A stretch of 64,000 bases of DNA. Source: Firmicutes bacterium AM55-24TS. Lineage in GTDB: Bacteria; Bacillota; Clostridia; UBA1381. The DNA lies in assembly GCA_003460745.1 (NCBI GenBank), contig QTVU01000002.1:62001-126000 (forward strand), in the 5' to 3' direction. The notes under the pieces were generated by a model, which saw only the letters and a list, made by a program, of their open reading frames with translations, searched no databases and was not told the origin of the DNA. A program made the position numbers and the translations under genes. Position 1 is the stretch's first letter; each line of letters starts with the position of its first letter. Below, in pieces: positions 45,298-54,444 of the stretch.

Positions 45298-47796
45298 CTA
45301 TCTTTCTATTTCTTCCATAACAAAACATTCGATAGTATCGCCCTCTTTAATATCGTTGAAGTTTTCAACACCGATACCACATTCAAAGTTTTCCGCAACT
45401 TCTTTTGCATCATCTTTAAATCTCTTTAGAGAATTTATAGTACCCTCGTGAACTATGATACCGTTACGAACGATACGAATTTCAGCATTACGCTGAATTT
45501 TGCCTTGTGTTACATAACAACCTGCGATAGTACCCACGTTTGACACCTTAAATGTCTGACGTACTTCCGCATAACCGATAACGACTTCCTTAAATTCAGG
45601 GTCAAGCATACCCTTCATAGCAGCCTCGATTTCTTCGATTGCCTGATAAATAACTCTGTAAAGTCTTATATCAACTTCATTCTGTTCAGCCGACGCAAGC
45701 GCACCTGCGTCAGGTCTTACGTTAAAGCCGACAATGATAGCATTTGACGCATTTGCAAGCATTACGTCAGATTCGTTAATCGCACCTACACCGCCGTGAA
45801 TTGCTCTTACTCTTACTTCATCGTTAGATAATTTTTCAAGTGACTGTTTAACAGCCTCAACGCTACCCTGTACGTCAGCCTTTATGATAACATCAAGTTC
45901 TTTCATGTTACCCTCGTCAATCTGGCTGAACAAGTTATCAAGTGATACTTTAACAACTTGATTAAATTTATTTTCTTGAAGTTCCTGTTTTCTCTGTTCA
46001 GCAACGTCACGTGCAAGTTTTTCGTTTTCAACGACCATAAATGTGTCACCGCCCGACGGTGCCTCCGACAATCCAAGAATTTCAACCGGTGTTGACGGCG
46101 GTGCAGTCTTAACACGTCTGCCCTTATCGTTTACCATCGCACGAACTCTTCCGACAGCCGTTCCTGCAATCACAAAATCACCGACTTTAAGTGTACCGTT
46201 CTGTACAAGAACAGTCGCAACAGGACCTCTTCCCTTATCGATTTCAGCCTCGATTACAGTACCTTGTGCATCTCTGTTAGGGTTAGCCTTTAGCTCCTGC
46301 ATATCTGCAACAAGAAGTACCATTTCCAAAAGTCCGTCAATGTTAATTCTCTTTTTAGCCGAAATTTCAACGCAGACAGTATCTCCGCCCCATTCTTCAG
46401 GTACAAGATCGTACTCGACAAGCATTTGCTTAACTCTTTCAGGGTTAGCACCGTCTTTATCAATCTTATTAATTGCAACAACGATTGTAACGCCCGCCGC
46501 TTTTGCATGGTTAATAGCCTCGATTGTCTGTGGCATAATACCGTCATCAGCCGCAACAACAAGTATTGCAACGTCAGTTACCTGTGCACCTCTCGCACGC
46601 ATTGTTGTAAATGCTTCGTGACCCGGTGTATCAAGGAATGTTATAAGTCTGTCGTTTAGTTTAACGCTGTAAGCACCGATATGCTGTGTAATACCGCCAG
46701 CCTCTGTATCTGTTACGCTTGTATCACGGATTGCGTCAAGAAGTGATGTCTTACCGTGGTCAACGTGACCCATTACAACAACTACAGGAGGACGCGGAAC
46801 AAGATCTTCCGGCTTATCTTCTTCCTCCGTTTCAATCATAAGCATATCTTCTTTTGTAAGAACAACTTCCTGTTTAACTTCAATACCGAAATCGTCACCG
46901 ATAAGCTGTGCTGTTTCAAAGTCGATAGCTTGGTTTTGTGATGCCATAACTCCAAGCATCATAAGTTTTTTAACAACTTCTGCCGATGTCTTACCCATCT
47001 TAGACGCAAATTCACCAACCGTAATTGTTTCAGGGATTTCAACCTCTGTTATAACCTTAGCCTTTATTTCCTTTTTAGGCTGTTGGTTCTTTTCCTTTTC
47101 ACGACGGTTTTTGCCGCCCTTTTTATTCTTAGCTTTACCGCCCTTTTTATCCATCTTGATATTATCAGGAACCATATCTTCAATACGTTCACGGGATTCT
47201 ATTGTATCAAGTTCAACAGTTGATTGACGGGTATCAACATAACGTTTCTTTTCCTCTGTCTTTACAACATACTCTTCTTCCGTATTGGTATGGTCGATAT
47301 TGCTCAAGTCAATTCTTTGACCCGACTGTTTCTTTGCAACTTTCTTATGCTTTTCTTGCTTTTGCTTTTCTTGCTTTTGCTTTTCTTCTTTCTTTTCAGC
47401 CTTTGTTTCAGTCTTAACTTCGGCTTTTACCTCTGCTTTTTCTTCAGTCTTTTTAACTTCTTTAACAGATTTTTCTTCTGCTTTCTTTTCTTCTTTCTTA
47501 GCAGGTTTTTCAGCCTTTTCTTCTGTTTTCTTGGCAGGCTTTTTCGCCGGCTTTTCTTCGTCATTGCCGTCTTCGCTTGCTTTCTTCAAAGCCGCCTCAC
47601 GCATTTCACGAATTTCTTCATCTGAAACTTGGTTCATCTCCGTATAAATATCGAAAATCAAACCGATAGTTTCTTCGTCAACCACGCTTGCCGAACTCTT
47701 TAGTTCTACTCCGAATTCCGCAAGTTTAGCTATTATATCCTTATTTGTAATCTTTAGATTTTTTGAAATCTCACCTAATTTTATCTTATCTGCCAT
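45298..47796 (-). CDS. infB: Translation initiation factor IF-2
   Basis: An 832-residue GTPase that brings initiator tRNA to the ribosome. N-terminal IF2 subdomain (1-55), then a long Lys/Glu/Ala-rich linker (about 65-240) with a short DNA repeat encoding KQEKQKQEK, a second IF2N domain (about 250-300), and the GTPase core from about 335: [36 protein letters not shown] and SAKKR. Domains II-IV follow. The linker is expected to vary in length between species. Confidence 0.97.
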   Translation of the reverse strand: MADKIKLGEISKNLKITNKDIIAKLAEFGVELKSSASVVDEETIGLIFDIYTEMNQVSDEEIREMREAALKKASEDGNDEEKPAKKPAKKTEEKAEKPAKKEEKKAEEKSVKEVKKTEEKAEVKAEVKTETKAEKKEEKQKQEKQKQEKHKKVAKKQSGQRIDLSNIDHTNTEEEYVVKTEEKKRYVDTRQSTVELDTIESRERIEDMVPDNIKMDKKGGKAKNKKGGKNRREKEKNQQPKKEIKAKVITEVEIPETITVGEFASKMGKTSAEVVKKLMMLGVMASQNQAIDFETAQLIGDDFGIEVKQEVVLTKEDMLMIETEEEDKPEDLVPRPPVVVVMGHVDHGKTSLLDAIRDTSVTDTEAGGITQHIGAYSVKLNDRLITFLDTPGHEAFTTMRARGAQVTDVAILVVAADDGIMPQTIEAINHAKAAGVTIVVAINKIDKDGANPERVKQMLVEYDLVPEEWGGDTVCVEISAKKRINIDGLLEMVLLVADMQELKANPNRDAQGTVIEAEIDKGRGPVATVLVQNGTLKVGDFVIAGTAVGRVRAMVNDKGRRVKTAPPSTPVEILGLSEAPSGGDTFMVVENEKLARDVAEQRKQELQENKFNQVVKVSLDNLFSQIDEGNMKELDVIIKADVQGSVEAVKQSLEKLSNDEVRVRAIHGGVGAINESDVMLANASNAIIVGFNVRPDAGALASAEQNEVDIRLYRVIYQAIEEIEAAMKGMLDPEFKEVVIGYAEVRQTFKVSNVGTIAGCYVTQGKIQRNAEIRIVRNGIIVHEGTINSLKRFKDDAKEVAENFECGIGVENFNDIKEGDTIECFVMEEIER

Positions 47797-47830
47797 ATTT
47801 GCATCACCCTTTCTCCATGTCCCAGAGGGA

Positions 47831-48133
47831 TTAGTCGTTTAATCTATCTAAAATTGCTTTCGCAAAATTGTCGTCATTCACGGAAACTACCGCACGGCTG
47901 TCTGCTCCTGTAAACTTGCCAAGCTCCGCCTTACTTCCCGCCTCAACAAATTTCGTTTTATAAAATTTGCATGAATCGGTTATTGATTTTTTTGTATTAT
48001 CAGATGCGTCACACGCTACTATAATAAGCTTTGAAACACCGCTTTTAACGGCTTTTGAACATATATCTTCACCTGTCTGCACCTTACCGGCTCTTTTTGC
48101 CAAGCCGAGCATACCTAAAAATTTGTTGTTCAA
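47831..48133 (-). CDS. ylxQ: L7Ae-family RNA-binding protein (YlxQ)
   Basis: A 100-residue protein of the L7Ae/L30e/YbxF family. [14 protein letters not shown] and the strand [15 protein letters not shown] are the family hallmarks. Members bind kink-turn RNA; YlxQ's own target is not settled. It overlaps ylxR by 4 bp and lies in the conserved nusA-ylxR-ylxQ-infB order. Confidence 0.93.
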   Translation of the reverse strand: MNNKFLGMLGLAKRAGKVQTGEDICSKAVKSGVSKLIIVACDASDNTKKSITDSCKFYKTKFVEAGSKAELGKFTGADSRAVVSVNDDNFAKAILDRLND

Positions 48134-48384
48134 ATCAATTCCTCCGCCGCTTTATATAGTTCCTTTGGGACGGCACATTTAAAATGACGCTCAATCCCTC
48201 TTTTTTTCTCCGCATTTCGAATACAGTCTATATTCTTGCAAATATAAGCACCACGTCCGAACAATTTTTTATCACAGTCGAATTTAATCTCACCTGTTTT
48301 GTTGTCACGAACCAATCTTATAAGTTCATTTTGCGGATACATTTTTCTGCACGCAACGCACATCCTTTGTGGTATGTGCTTCAT
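48130..48384 (-). CDS. ylxR: YlxR family RNA-binding protein (DUF448)
   Basis: An 84-residue protein with the family signature: PQRMCVACRK (residues 5-14), ELIRLVRD and GRGAYICKNIDC. Its ribosome site lies in the last codons of nusA. YlxR proteins have been described as RNA-binding or as modulators of RNA-related enzymes; the role here is inferred only from the nusA-infB context. Confidence 0.94.
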   Translation of the reverse strand: MKHIPQRMCVACRKMYPQNELIRLVRDNKTGEIKFDCDKKLFGRGAYICKNIDCIRNAEKKRGIERHFKCAVPKELYKAAEELI

Positions 48385-48389
48385 ATATA

Positions 48390-49415
48390 TTAGTCCTCCG
48401 CACTGATGTCTATTTTCCAGCCTGTAAGTCTTGCCGCAAGACGTACATTCTGACCTGCTCTTCCTATTGCAAGCGAAAGCTGATATTCAGGTACAACAAC
48501 GTGTGCACTCTTTTCTTCTTCGTTGATTTCAGCTGAAATAACCTTGGCAGGACTTAAACTTGCCGCAATAAATTCTGCAGGGTCTTCGCTCCACTTAACT
48601 ATATCAATCTTTTCATTCTTCAATTCTTCGCCGATATTCTGAACTCTTATACCCTTCGGTCCGATACAAGCACCTTGTGCGTCAACGTTAGGATCGTTTG
48701 AATAAACAGCAATCTTTGTTCTTGAACCGCCCTCACGTGCAATGTTCTTTATCTCAACAATACCCTCGGCAATTTCAGGTACTTCTGCCTCAAACAACTT
48801 TTTAACAAGTCCCGGATGAGTTCTTGAAACGATAATCTGTGTACCCTTTGTTCCGCTTTTCACTTCGCTCACATAGCATTTAAGCACTTGACCTACTTCA
48901 TATGTTTCGCCGATTGGCTGTTCTTTTTCAGGCAGCATTGCTTCGATTTTGCCGATGTCAATAAATACGTTTCCTTTTTCTATTCTCTCGATTGTTCCCG
49001 AAACTATGTCATTTGTCTTTTCGGTGTATTCACTGTAAATTATTCCTCTTTCAGCCTCTCTTATTCTCTGCGTAACAACTTGTTTTGCAGTCATTGCACT
49101 GATTCTGCCGAAATCTTTCGGTGTTACTTCTATATTTACCATATCACCGATTTGATAATTACCGTTGATTGCTCTTGCGTCCTCAAGTGAAATTTCTTCA
49201 AATTCGTCATATACAAGGTCAACAACTTCTTTCTTTGCAAATACCTTTACAGTTCCGCTTTCTCTGTCTATTGAAACCTCAACATTTTGTGCAGAATAAA
49301 AGTTTTTCTTATATGCCGCAACAAGAGCCGCTTCAAGAGCGTCTATAAGTACCTCTTGACTTATGCCCTTTTCGTTACAGATTTCCGTAAGAACCTCAAA
49401 TAATCCCTTTTCCAT
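48390..49415 (-). CDS. nusA: Transcription termination/antitermination protein NusA
   Basis: A 341-residue Firmicute-length NusA: N-terminal RNA-polymerase-binding domain (1-130), S1 domain (about 135-200, SGTIERIEKGNVFIDIG) and two KH domains (DPNVDAQGACIGPKGIRVQ and LAIGRAGQNVRLAARL). It lacks the C-terminal acidic repeats of the E. coli protein, as is usual. It increases pausing and stimulates weak terminators. The hairpin in the operon leader at 49936 may be its own target. Confidence 0.96.
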   Translation of the reverse strand: MEKGLFEVLTEICNEKGISQEVLIDALEAALVAAYKKNFYSAQNVEVSIDRESGTVKVFAKKEVVDLVYDEFEEISLEDARAINGNYQIGDMVNIEVTPKDFGRISAMTAKQVVTQRIREAERGIIYSEYTEKTNDIVSGTIERIEKGNVFIDIGKIEAMLPEKEQPIGETYEVGQVLKCYVSEVKSGTKGTQIIVSRTHPGLVKKLFEAEVPEIAEGIVEIKNIAREGGSRTKIAVYSNDPNVDAQGACIGPKGIRVQNIGEELKNEKIDIVKWSEDPAEFIAASLSPAKVISAEINEEEKSAHVVVPEYQLSLAIGRAGQNVRLAARLTGWKIDISAED

Positions 49416-49433
49416 TTTTATAAATCTTCCTCT

Positions 49434-49892
49434 CTAAAACTTAAATGATAATCTTATATAAACTGCTTGCTTAACAGGTATTTCTTTCACTTTCCCATCA
49501 AGTTCAACAAATGCTGTTTTATCCTTGTAATCCTTTAAAACGCCTGTAAATTCCTTTATACCGTTTTCTGCTTTGTAAAGCTTTACATCAACCTCTCTGC
49601 CGATATAATAAAGAAATTCACGTTCCTTTGTAAGTTTTCTGTCTGCCCCCGGTGATGAAACTTCAAGCGTATAATTTTCTTCAATAAAATCTTCCGCGTC
49701 AAGAAGTTCCTCTACTGCCTTTGAAAACAATTCACATTCGTCTATGCCGATTCCGCCTTCTTTGTCAATATAATAGCATAGCGAATAAGTGTCGTCGGCT
49801 TTTTTGTATGTCACATCAACAATATATACATTTTGTTTCTGTGCAATTTGTTCTCCGAGTTCAAGTGCTCGGATTTCTGTTCCGTTAGCCAT
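49434..49892 (-). CDS. rimP: Ribosome maturation factor RimP
   Basis: A 152-residue 30S assembly factor and first gene of the rimP-nusA-infB operon. The segment DTYSLCYYIDKEGGIGIDEC and VSSPGADRKL are family hallmarks, followed by a C-terminal SH3-like part (GVLKDYKDKTAFVELDG). GGAGG precedes the ATG. Confidence 0.95.
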   Translation of the reverse strand: MANGTEIRALELGEQIAQKQNVYIVDVTYKKADDTYSLCYYIDKEGGIGIDECELFSKAVEELLDAEDFIEENYTLEVSSPGADRKLTKEREFLYYIGREVDVKLYKAENGIKEFTGVLKDYKDKTAFVELDGKVKEIPVKQAVYIRLSFKF

Positions 49893-49935
49893 TTGTACCT
49901 CCGTAACTTCTCAAAAAATCTTTTCATATAAATAT

Positions 49936-49961
49936 GAAAGAGTGGGTAAACCCACTCTTTC
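49936..49961 (-). promoter_or_regulatory. Leader hairpin of the rimP-nusA operon with weak U-tract
   Basis: Perfect 11-bp stem GAAAGAGTGGG/CCCACTCTTTC, TTTA loop, between the promoter and rimP. It is followed by the broken U-tract AUAUUUAUAU. Hairpins with poor U-tracts are the kind that need NusA to terminate, which would give NusA feedback on its own operon. A simple mRNA-stabilising hairpin is the alternative. Confidence 0.55.
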
Positions 49962-49990
49962 TGAATATAGTATATTCCGCTTTAAAAGAT

Positions 49991-50019
49991 ATTATATCAC
50001 ATAAATCCAACAATTTCAA
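49991..50019 (-). promoter_or_regulatory. Promoter of the rimP-nusA-infB operon
   Basis: TTGAAA (50014-50019), 17 bp with TGA before the -10 (extended), TATAAT (49991-49996). Confidence 0.82.
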
Positions 50020-50043
50020 GACTTTTTTGTGATTTTATCTTTA

Positions 50044-51405
50044 TTATTCATCGCTGCCGTCATTGCTTTCACTGCTACTGTATTCAGAACTCGAAGATTC
50101 ACCGCTTGATTCTTCGCTTGATTCATATCTTTCACCTGTACTCTCGTGAGAAGAACTTGATGTTCCCGTACTTTCTTCGGTCGTTTCATGATTTGATGAC
50201 GAACCGGATGATGAGTTTGATGAACCGGATGATGAGCTTGATGAACTGTTTGAAGTACTTGAGCTTGATGAACCCGAAGTTCCCGATGAACTGTATGATG
50301 AATTTGAACTTCTGCTTTTTGAGTTTGATGAATTTGATGAATTGGATGAATTTGAAGTGTTTGACGAGCTTGAAGATATACCGCTTGATGAAGAACTACC
50401 GCTCTCTCTTGTAGCATTTTTAGGATTGTCCGTTGTGATATTATCTGCAGGATAACCGAACACATCTTGTACCATCGTTCTGATTTCGTCCATATTAGGT
50501 ATCCAAACGTCGCCGTTCGCTGAATCTGAACTATATTCACCAGGCAATGAATACGAATGAATATTCACGCTTGAGAAATCAGCCAAATATTTTGAATACT
50601 TAATAACTTCACTTACTGTAAAGTTTGTCTTAATTTCAGAGCTTATATCCTTGAATATTGAAGGAATTTTCAAAATCAAAGATGCATTAACCTTTTGGTC
50701 TACAACAGCTTTCAGGAATTTCTGCTGCATTTCAACTCTGTCACTGTCACCGTTTACATAACCTTTAAATACACCGGTTGACGGATCGACATTACCGTGT
50801 CTGTAACGCATAAGCCATACAGCCTGCTGACCGTTCAGCTGATAGTCTCCCGGCGGAAGATTTATATGCAGACTCTGTACAGGGTCATCATATACCATAC
50901 CTACACCGTCGCCGTAAAGATCCGGAATTGTAAATTCAATAGGACCAAGTTCGTCTATAACGTGAGCAACAGCGTCAAAGCTGAAATCAACATAGTAATT
51001 TATCGGAATACCCGTTATTCTCGTTACCGCCTCACAAGTTGCTGTCGCACCGCCGATTTCTCCGCTTTCATCCACAAATGCGTGTGCAGCGTTAATTTTT
51101 TGATAACGGTTTCCTATATACATTTTTGTATCACGAGGAATTGAGAGCATATTCACCTCTTTTGTTTCGGTATCAAAACTTGCCAGCATTATTGCGTCTG
51201 TTCTCAAGCCGTCAACGTCAACGCCCATAAGTAAAACGTTTATCTTTCCATCTGCCGCCTCAACAGTCGAAGTGTTGTCCACTGCTTCCTCATTGTTTGA
51301 GCCCGAAAAGTCAATTCCCATACAGACAGCTGCCACGGCAATAATCACTGCGAGTGATATTCCAAGCACTTGAAAATATCTTTTTACATTAAATTTAACT
51401 TTCAC
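50044..51405 (-). CDS. LCP-family cell-wall polymer ligase with Ser-rich tail
   Basis: A 453-residue LytR-CpsA-Psr protein. One N-terminal membrane anchor (about 9-30) is followed by the LCP domain: INVLLMGVDVDGLRTDAIML, SIPRDTKMYI, KINAAHAF and the WLMRYRHGNVD region. Such enzymes transfer teichoic acid or other undecaprenyl-linked glycans onto peptidoglycan outside the cell. From about residue 340 the protein is a low-complexity tail of Ser, Asn, Gly, Thr and Glu, ending in acidic Ser/Glu repeats. Start is GTG after GGAGG; an upstream ATG has none. Own promoter. Confidence 0.9.
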   Translation of the reverse strand: MKVKFNVKRYFQVLGISLAVIIAVAAVCMGIDFSGSNNEEAVDNTSTVEAADGKINVLLMGVDVDGLRTDAIMLASFDTETKEVNMLSIPRDTKMYIGNRYQKINAAHAFVDESGEIGGATATCEAVTRITGIPINYYVDFSFDAVAHVIDELGPIEFTIPDLYGDGVGMVYDDPVQSLHINLPPGDYQLNGQQAVWLMRYRHGNVDPSTGVFKGYVNGDSDRVEMQQKFLKAVVDQKVNASLILKIPSIFKDISSEIKTNFTVSEVIKYSKYLADFSSVNIHSYSLPGEYSSDSANGDVWIPNMDEIRTMVQDVFGYPADNITTDNPKNATRESGSSSSSGISSSSSNTSNSSNSSNSSNSKSRSSNSSYSSSGTSGSSSSSTSNSSSSSSSGSSNSSSGSSSNHETTEESTGTSSSSHESTGERYESSEESSGESSSSEYSSSESNDGSDE

Positions 51406-51459
51406 TCTGTAACCTCCAAAAATATTCATCTATGTTTCAAAAAAATACAATATATTTTA

Positions 51460-51488
51460 ATTATACCATTCAAACTTACTCTCGTCAA
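51460..51488 (-). promoter_or_regulatory. Promoter of the LCP gene
   Basis: TTGACG (51483-51488), 17 bp ending in TGG, TATAAT (51460-51465). Confidence 0.8.
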
Positions 51489-51578
51489 TAGAAAAAACAC
51501 TTTATGTTTTTAAACTATTTGTAAACTTTACATACATATCCAAAAGTCAAATTGCATTTCAGATAATTTATCAGCACG

Positions 51579-51610
51579 CAAAAAGGGTGATATTTCCATA
51601 CCACCCTTTA
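51579..51610 (-). terminator. Terminator of the leucine-rich-repeat gene
   Basis: AAAGGGTG/CACCCTTT stem with extended loop pairing, followed by T-run on the minus strand. Confidence 0.82.
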
Positions 51611-51637
51611 ATTATTAACCCATATTAAATTTTTATA

Positions 51638-52273
51638 CTAATGTGCAATATATGAAATTTTGTTAGCTTTCAGATATTCTTCGGCATATGTGCCTTTTGC
51701 GCATTTCACGTTGACTTTTTCGCAGCCGTCAAACGCTCCGACAGCAATATATTCAATGCTCTTTGGCAAAACTACGGTTTTAAGATTTTTGCAATTTTCA
51801 AATGCTTTTATATCTATGGCTTTCGTACCATCAGGAATTACGATTTCCTTTAAATCTGTGTTTGAAAATGCTTTTACTCCGATTTCCTGCAATTTTTCAG
51901 GTAACTTAATGTTTTCAAGGCTTGTGCAGTCAGCAAATGTCATATCTTCAATCTTCATCACATTTTGAGGTATATTTATATCAGTAAGATTATCGCAACC
52001 TTCAAATGCTCCCCATTCGATATATGACACCGTTTCAGGAATTTCTATACCTTTCAACTCTTTGTTGTTTTTAAAGGCATCCGCTCCGATTCCCTCTACC
52101 GTCACACCTTCAAGTTCCTTTGGTATTACCGCATATTCGCCGAGATTATCCGCAGCTTTCAGAACAGCTTTCTCATTATGAACGGCATATGTCGCATATG
52201 ATGAAGCGAATGCACTGATTTGAGTCATCATAACTATAAGCATAAGCGCCGCAACTAACATTTTCTTCTTCAT
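51638..52273 (-). CDS. Secreted BspA-type leucine-rich repeat protein
   Basis: A 211-residue exported protein. Signal peptide of about 24 residues (KKK, hydrophobic core, AFAS cleavage region), then about five repeats of the BspA/LRR_5 type with the pattern AFxxCxxLxxIxIPxxVxxI, for example GAFEGCDNLTDINIPQNV and FADCTSLENIKLPEKL. A final segment CAKGTYAEEYLKANKISY closes the solenoid. ATG at 52271-52273 follows GGGAG. No anchor is seen, so it is probably released or loosely bound. Function is not known; such repeats often mediate surface contacts. Confidence 0.88.
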   Translation of the reverse strand: MKKKMLVAALMLIVMMTQISAFASSYATYAVHNEKAVLKAADNLGEYAVIPKELEGVTVEGIGADAFKNNKELKGIEIPETVSYIEWGAFEGCDNLTDINIPQNVMKIEDMTFADCTSLENIKLPEKLQEIGVKAFSNTDLKEIVIPDGTKAIDIKAFENCKNLKTVVLPKSIEYIAVGAFDGCEKVNVKCAKGTYAEEYLKANKISYIAH

Positions 52274-52318
52274 ATTTGACACTCCCTTTCATTCATTTCC
52301 TGTTCTCTTTATAAGTCT

Positions 52319-52347
52319 ATTATACGCCGTATGAATATTTATTACAA
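52319..52347 (-). promoter_or_regulatory. Promoter of the leucine-rich-repeat gene
   Basis: TTGTAA (52342-52347), 17 bp, TATAAT (52319-52324). Confidence 0.6.
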
Positions 52348-52511
52348 CAACAACAGACTTACAAAATTGTTTAAATGATTTAAGAAGTTGTTACAAATTG
52401 TTACAAAAAATTTTGTTTTATTTTGCATTCAAAAATACACCAAATTTGCGAAACCAAATCAAAGAAAAATATCAAATATTCCGTTCAAAAACATTCAAAA
52501 CAATATTATAC

Positions 52512-52548
52512 AAAAAATCAGAGCAAGCTGTATACAGCTTGCTCTGAT
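52512..52548 (-). terminator. Terminator of the tRNA cluster
   Basis: A perfect 32-bp palindrome with core GCAAGCTGTATACAGCTTGC, followed by six T on the minus strand, directly after the last tRNA-Tyr. Confidence 0.93.
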
Positions 52549-52549
52549 G

Positions 52550-52634
52550 TGGTGGGAGAGGATGGATTCGAACCATCGAAGTCGAAGACAACAGATTTAC
52601 AGTCTGCCCCCTTTGGCCGCTCGGGAACTCTCCC
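52550..52634 (-). tRNA. tRNA-Tyr (GTA), copy 1
   Basis: Class II tRNA of 85 nt with long variable arm. Acceptor GGGAGAG/CTCTCCC, anticodon loop with GTA (CAGACTGTAAATCTG), T-arm GGTTCGAATCC, CCA encoded. Identical in sequence to the copy at 52809. Confidence 0.97.
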
Positions 52635-52673
52635 AAACTATGAGGGATAAACCCGAAAGTTTATCCCTTTTTA

Positions 52674-52749
52674 TGGAGCTGGTGATGGGACTCGAACCCG
52701 CGACCTGCTGATTACAAATCAGCTGCTCTACCAATTGAGCTACACCAGC
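52674..52749 (-). tRNA. tRNA-Thr (TGT), copy 1
   Basis: 76 nt; acceptor GCTGGTG/CACCAGC, anticodon TGT in GCTGATTTGTAATCAGC, T-arm GGTTCGAGTCC, CCA encoded. Identical to the copy at 52930. Confidence 0.97.
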
Positions 52750-52780
52750 ATATTAAATTTTATCCCTACCCCTTAGGGGT

Positions 52781-52807
52781 AAAAAAACCACTTTATATGA
52801 AGTGGTT
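52781..52807 (-). terminator. Internal terminator between the two Thr-Tyr tRNA pairs
   Basis: AAACCACTT/AAGTGGTTT stem with seven T on the minus strand, starting 1-2 nt after the CCA of the upstream tRNA-Tyr. Confidence 0.8.
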
Positions 52808-52808
52808 T

Positions 52809-52893
52809 TGGTGGGAGAGGATGGATTCGAACCATCGAAGTCGAAGACAACAGATTTACAGTCTGCCCCCTTTGGCCGCTCGGGAACTCTCCC
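52809..52893 (-). tRNA. tRNA-Tyr (GTA), copy 2
   Basis: Same 85-nt gene as copy 1, CCA encoded. An intrinsic terminator follows at once. Confidence 0.97.
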
Positions 52894-52929
52894 ATGTGTT
52901 AGGGATAAACAAAAGCTTATCCCTGTTTG

Positions 52930-53005
52930 TGGAGCTGGTGATGGGACTCGAACCCGCGACCTGCTGATTACAAATCAGCTGCTCTACCAATTGAGCTACA
53001 CCAGC
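52930..53005 (-). tRNA. tRNA-Thr (TGT), copy 2
   Basis: Same 76-nt gene as copy 1, CCA encoded. A short GGGATAA hairpin lies between it and tRNA-Tyr in both units. Confidence 0.97.
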
Positions 53006-53033
53006 ATCATATTTAAGAACATTATTTAAAAAG

Positions 53034-53109
53034 TGGTGGGAGTTACAGGGCTCGAACCTGTGACATCCTGCTTGTAAGGCAGACGCTCTCCCAGCTGAGC
53101 TAAACTCCC
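53034..53109 (-). tRNA. tRNA-Val (TAC)
   Basis: 76 nt; acceptor GGGAGTT/AACTCCC, anticodon loop CTTACAA (TAC), T-arm GGTTCGAGCCC, CCA encoded. Confidence 0.96.
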
Positions 53110-53117
53110 ATACTTTT

Positions 53118-53194
53118 TGGTCGGGATGACAGGATTCGAACCTGCGGCCCTCTGGTCCCAAACCAGATGCGCTACCAAACTGCGCTACATCCCG
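53118..53194 (-). tRNA. tRNA-Pro (TGG)
   Basis: 77 nt; acceptor CGGGATG/CATCCCG, anticodon TGG in TCTGGTTTGGGACCAGA, T-arm GGTTCGAATCC, CCA encoded. First gene of the cluster. Confidence 0.96.
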
Positions 53195-53237
53195 ACGTAT
53201 GTTCTCTGCCGTTTCGCTCTCGCCAAACGACTTGTAT

Positions 53238-53266
53238 ATAATAGCAAAGATATTTAGTTTTGTAAA
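53238..53266 (-). promoter_or_regulatory. Promoter of the tRNA cluster
   Basis: TTTACA (53261-53266), 17 bp, TATTAT (53238-53243), about 44 bp before tRNA-Pro. Confidence 0.6.
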
Positions 53267-53299
53267 CCTCGATTACAGTCGATTATGTTTGTTTTTTGC

Positions 53300-54358
53300 T
53301 TATTTTACTTTTGTATTCTCATTTTTACGTTCATTTTCTACTTTATTCATATTTTTTATAAAATTATAAATAACATAGAAAACAAGCACCAATCCGCCGT
53401 AACCGCAAAGTCTGTAAGCTGTATTTATAATTTTAGAAAAACCCGCACCGCTCATAGCGACCGCAATTACAGTCATAAAGAATACAACAACATTCTTCCC
53501 TATTTTTCTGCTTGCTATGTCAAGTACGTTAAATCCGTTTGATACGTCTGTGGTAATGACCGCAAAGAAAAGCATCGTTCCGTAAATCGCTCCAAACACT
53601 TTGTTTTGTCTGAGAGCCATTGTAAGCATAGGTATTTCTCCGAGATTTATTTTGCCGTAATATATTTCAAGCACAGTCCATATAAGCAGCATCATAACAA
53701 ACAGCACCACTCCGGACATAACGCTTGCCAATGCCGCCTCTTTCCTGTCCTGCAAAAAACGGCTCATACCCGCAAGAATTGCACCTGTTGTTATAAGATT
53801 GTATCCGGCATATGAAATACTCGAAACAGTCATTTTAACTTCATTTGAAAAAACTTGATGTTCTCGAAATCTCAATATATAGAAACAACAAAAAATGATA
53901 CCGAAAATTATTATTGCACCCAAAATCGAATTTATACCCATAATTTTTTTATTGTTCATAAAAAATATCATTCCGCATACTGCAGTAAAAATAATTGCGC
54001 CGAATATTTTTTTAATTCCGAACAATATAAAAAACATTTCCCCTGCACACGCCGTCATAACGCATACTGTGGATATTGCAAAAAGTAAAGTTATAATTTC
54101 GACAATTTTTCTTATATTATATCCAAAAAAATTATTCAGATAATCCGAATAAGTTTCTATATTTTTTTCTACACATACCGATAAAACCGCATACGCAAAC
54201 ACCGAAAAAATAACGCACGAAAGCAATACACCTATAATGCTGTATTTTCCGTATTTCACAAAAAAGCTTATAATCTCCTGTCCCGACGCAAAACCTGCAC
54301 CGATAACAGCCGCCACATAACCGCATACGACGCTTAAAACATTCCGTATATTTCTCAT
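53300..54358 (-). CDS. YkvI-family membrane transporter-like protein
   Basis: A 352-residue polytopic membrane protein with about ten hydrophobic helices. It starts VLSVVCGYVAAVIGAGFASGQEIISFFVKYG; the unwound-helix motif GAGFASGQE is typical of the YkvI branch of the LeuT/APC fold. Substrate is not known for the family. GGGGG precedes the ATG, and the C-terminus is a short Lys/Asn-rich tail. It lies behind greA but a terminator separates the two. Confidence 0.85.
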   Translation of the reverse strand: MRNIRNVLSVVCGYVAAVIGAGFASGQEIISFFVKYGKYSIIGVLLSCVIFSVFAYAVLSVCVEKNIETYSDYLNNFFGYNIRKIVEIITLLFAISTVCVMTACAGEMFFILFGIKKIFGAIIFTAVCGMIFFMNNKKIMGINSILGAIIIFGIIFCCFYILRFREHQVFSNEVKMTVSSISYAGYNLITTGAILAGMSRFLQDRKEAALASVMSGVVLFVMMLLIWTVLEIYYGKINLGEIPMLTMALRQNKVFGAIYGTMLFFAVITTDVSNGFNVLDIASRKIGKNVVVFFMTVIAVAMSGAGFSKIINTAYRLCGYGGLVLVFYVIYNFIKNMNKVENERKNENTKVK

Positions 54359-54385
54359 AGCCGCACCCCCTAAGAAAATTTATGC

Positions 54386-54418
54386 AAAAAAACAGTGCGG
54401 TATTCAAATACCGCACTT
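54386..54418 (-). terminator. greA terminator
   Basis: GTGCGGTATT/AATACCGCAC stem with seven T on the minus strand after GTT. Confidence 0.92.
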
Positions 54419-54444
54419 AAATTTCTTATTAAATTATTTTTTGA

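Noticed and set aside
47224..47625. Long plus-strand ORF rich in Phe and Leu opposite infB
   Set aside because: It is the complement of the Lys/Glu-rich linker of IF-2 and has no ribosome site.
50016..50540. Minus-strand ORF rich in His, Gln and Val overlapping the LCP gene
   Set aside because: It arises from the Ser-codon repeats read in another frame; the LCP frame has the domain and the ribosome site.
52550..53194. Plus-strand ORFs with repeated DGFEPSKSKTTDLQSAPFGRSGT-like peptides
   Set aside because: These are translations of the antisense of tRNA genes, a well-known artefact.
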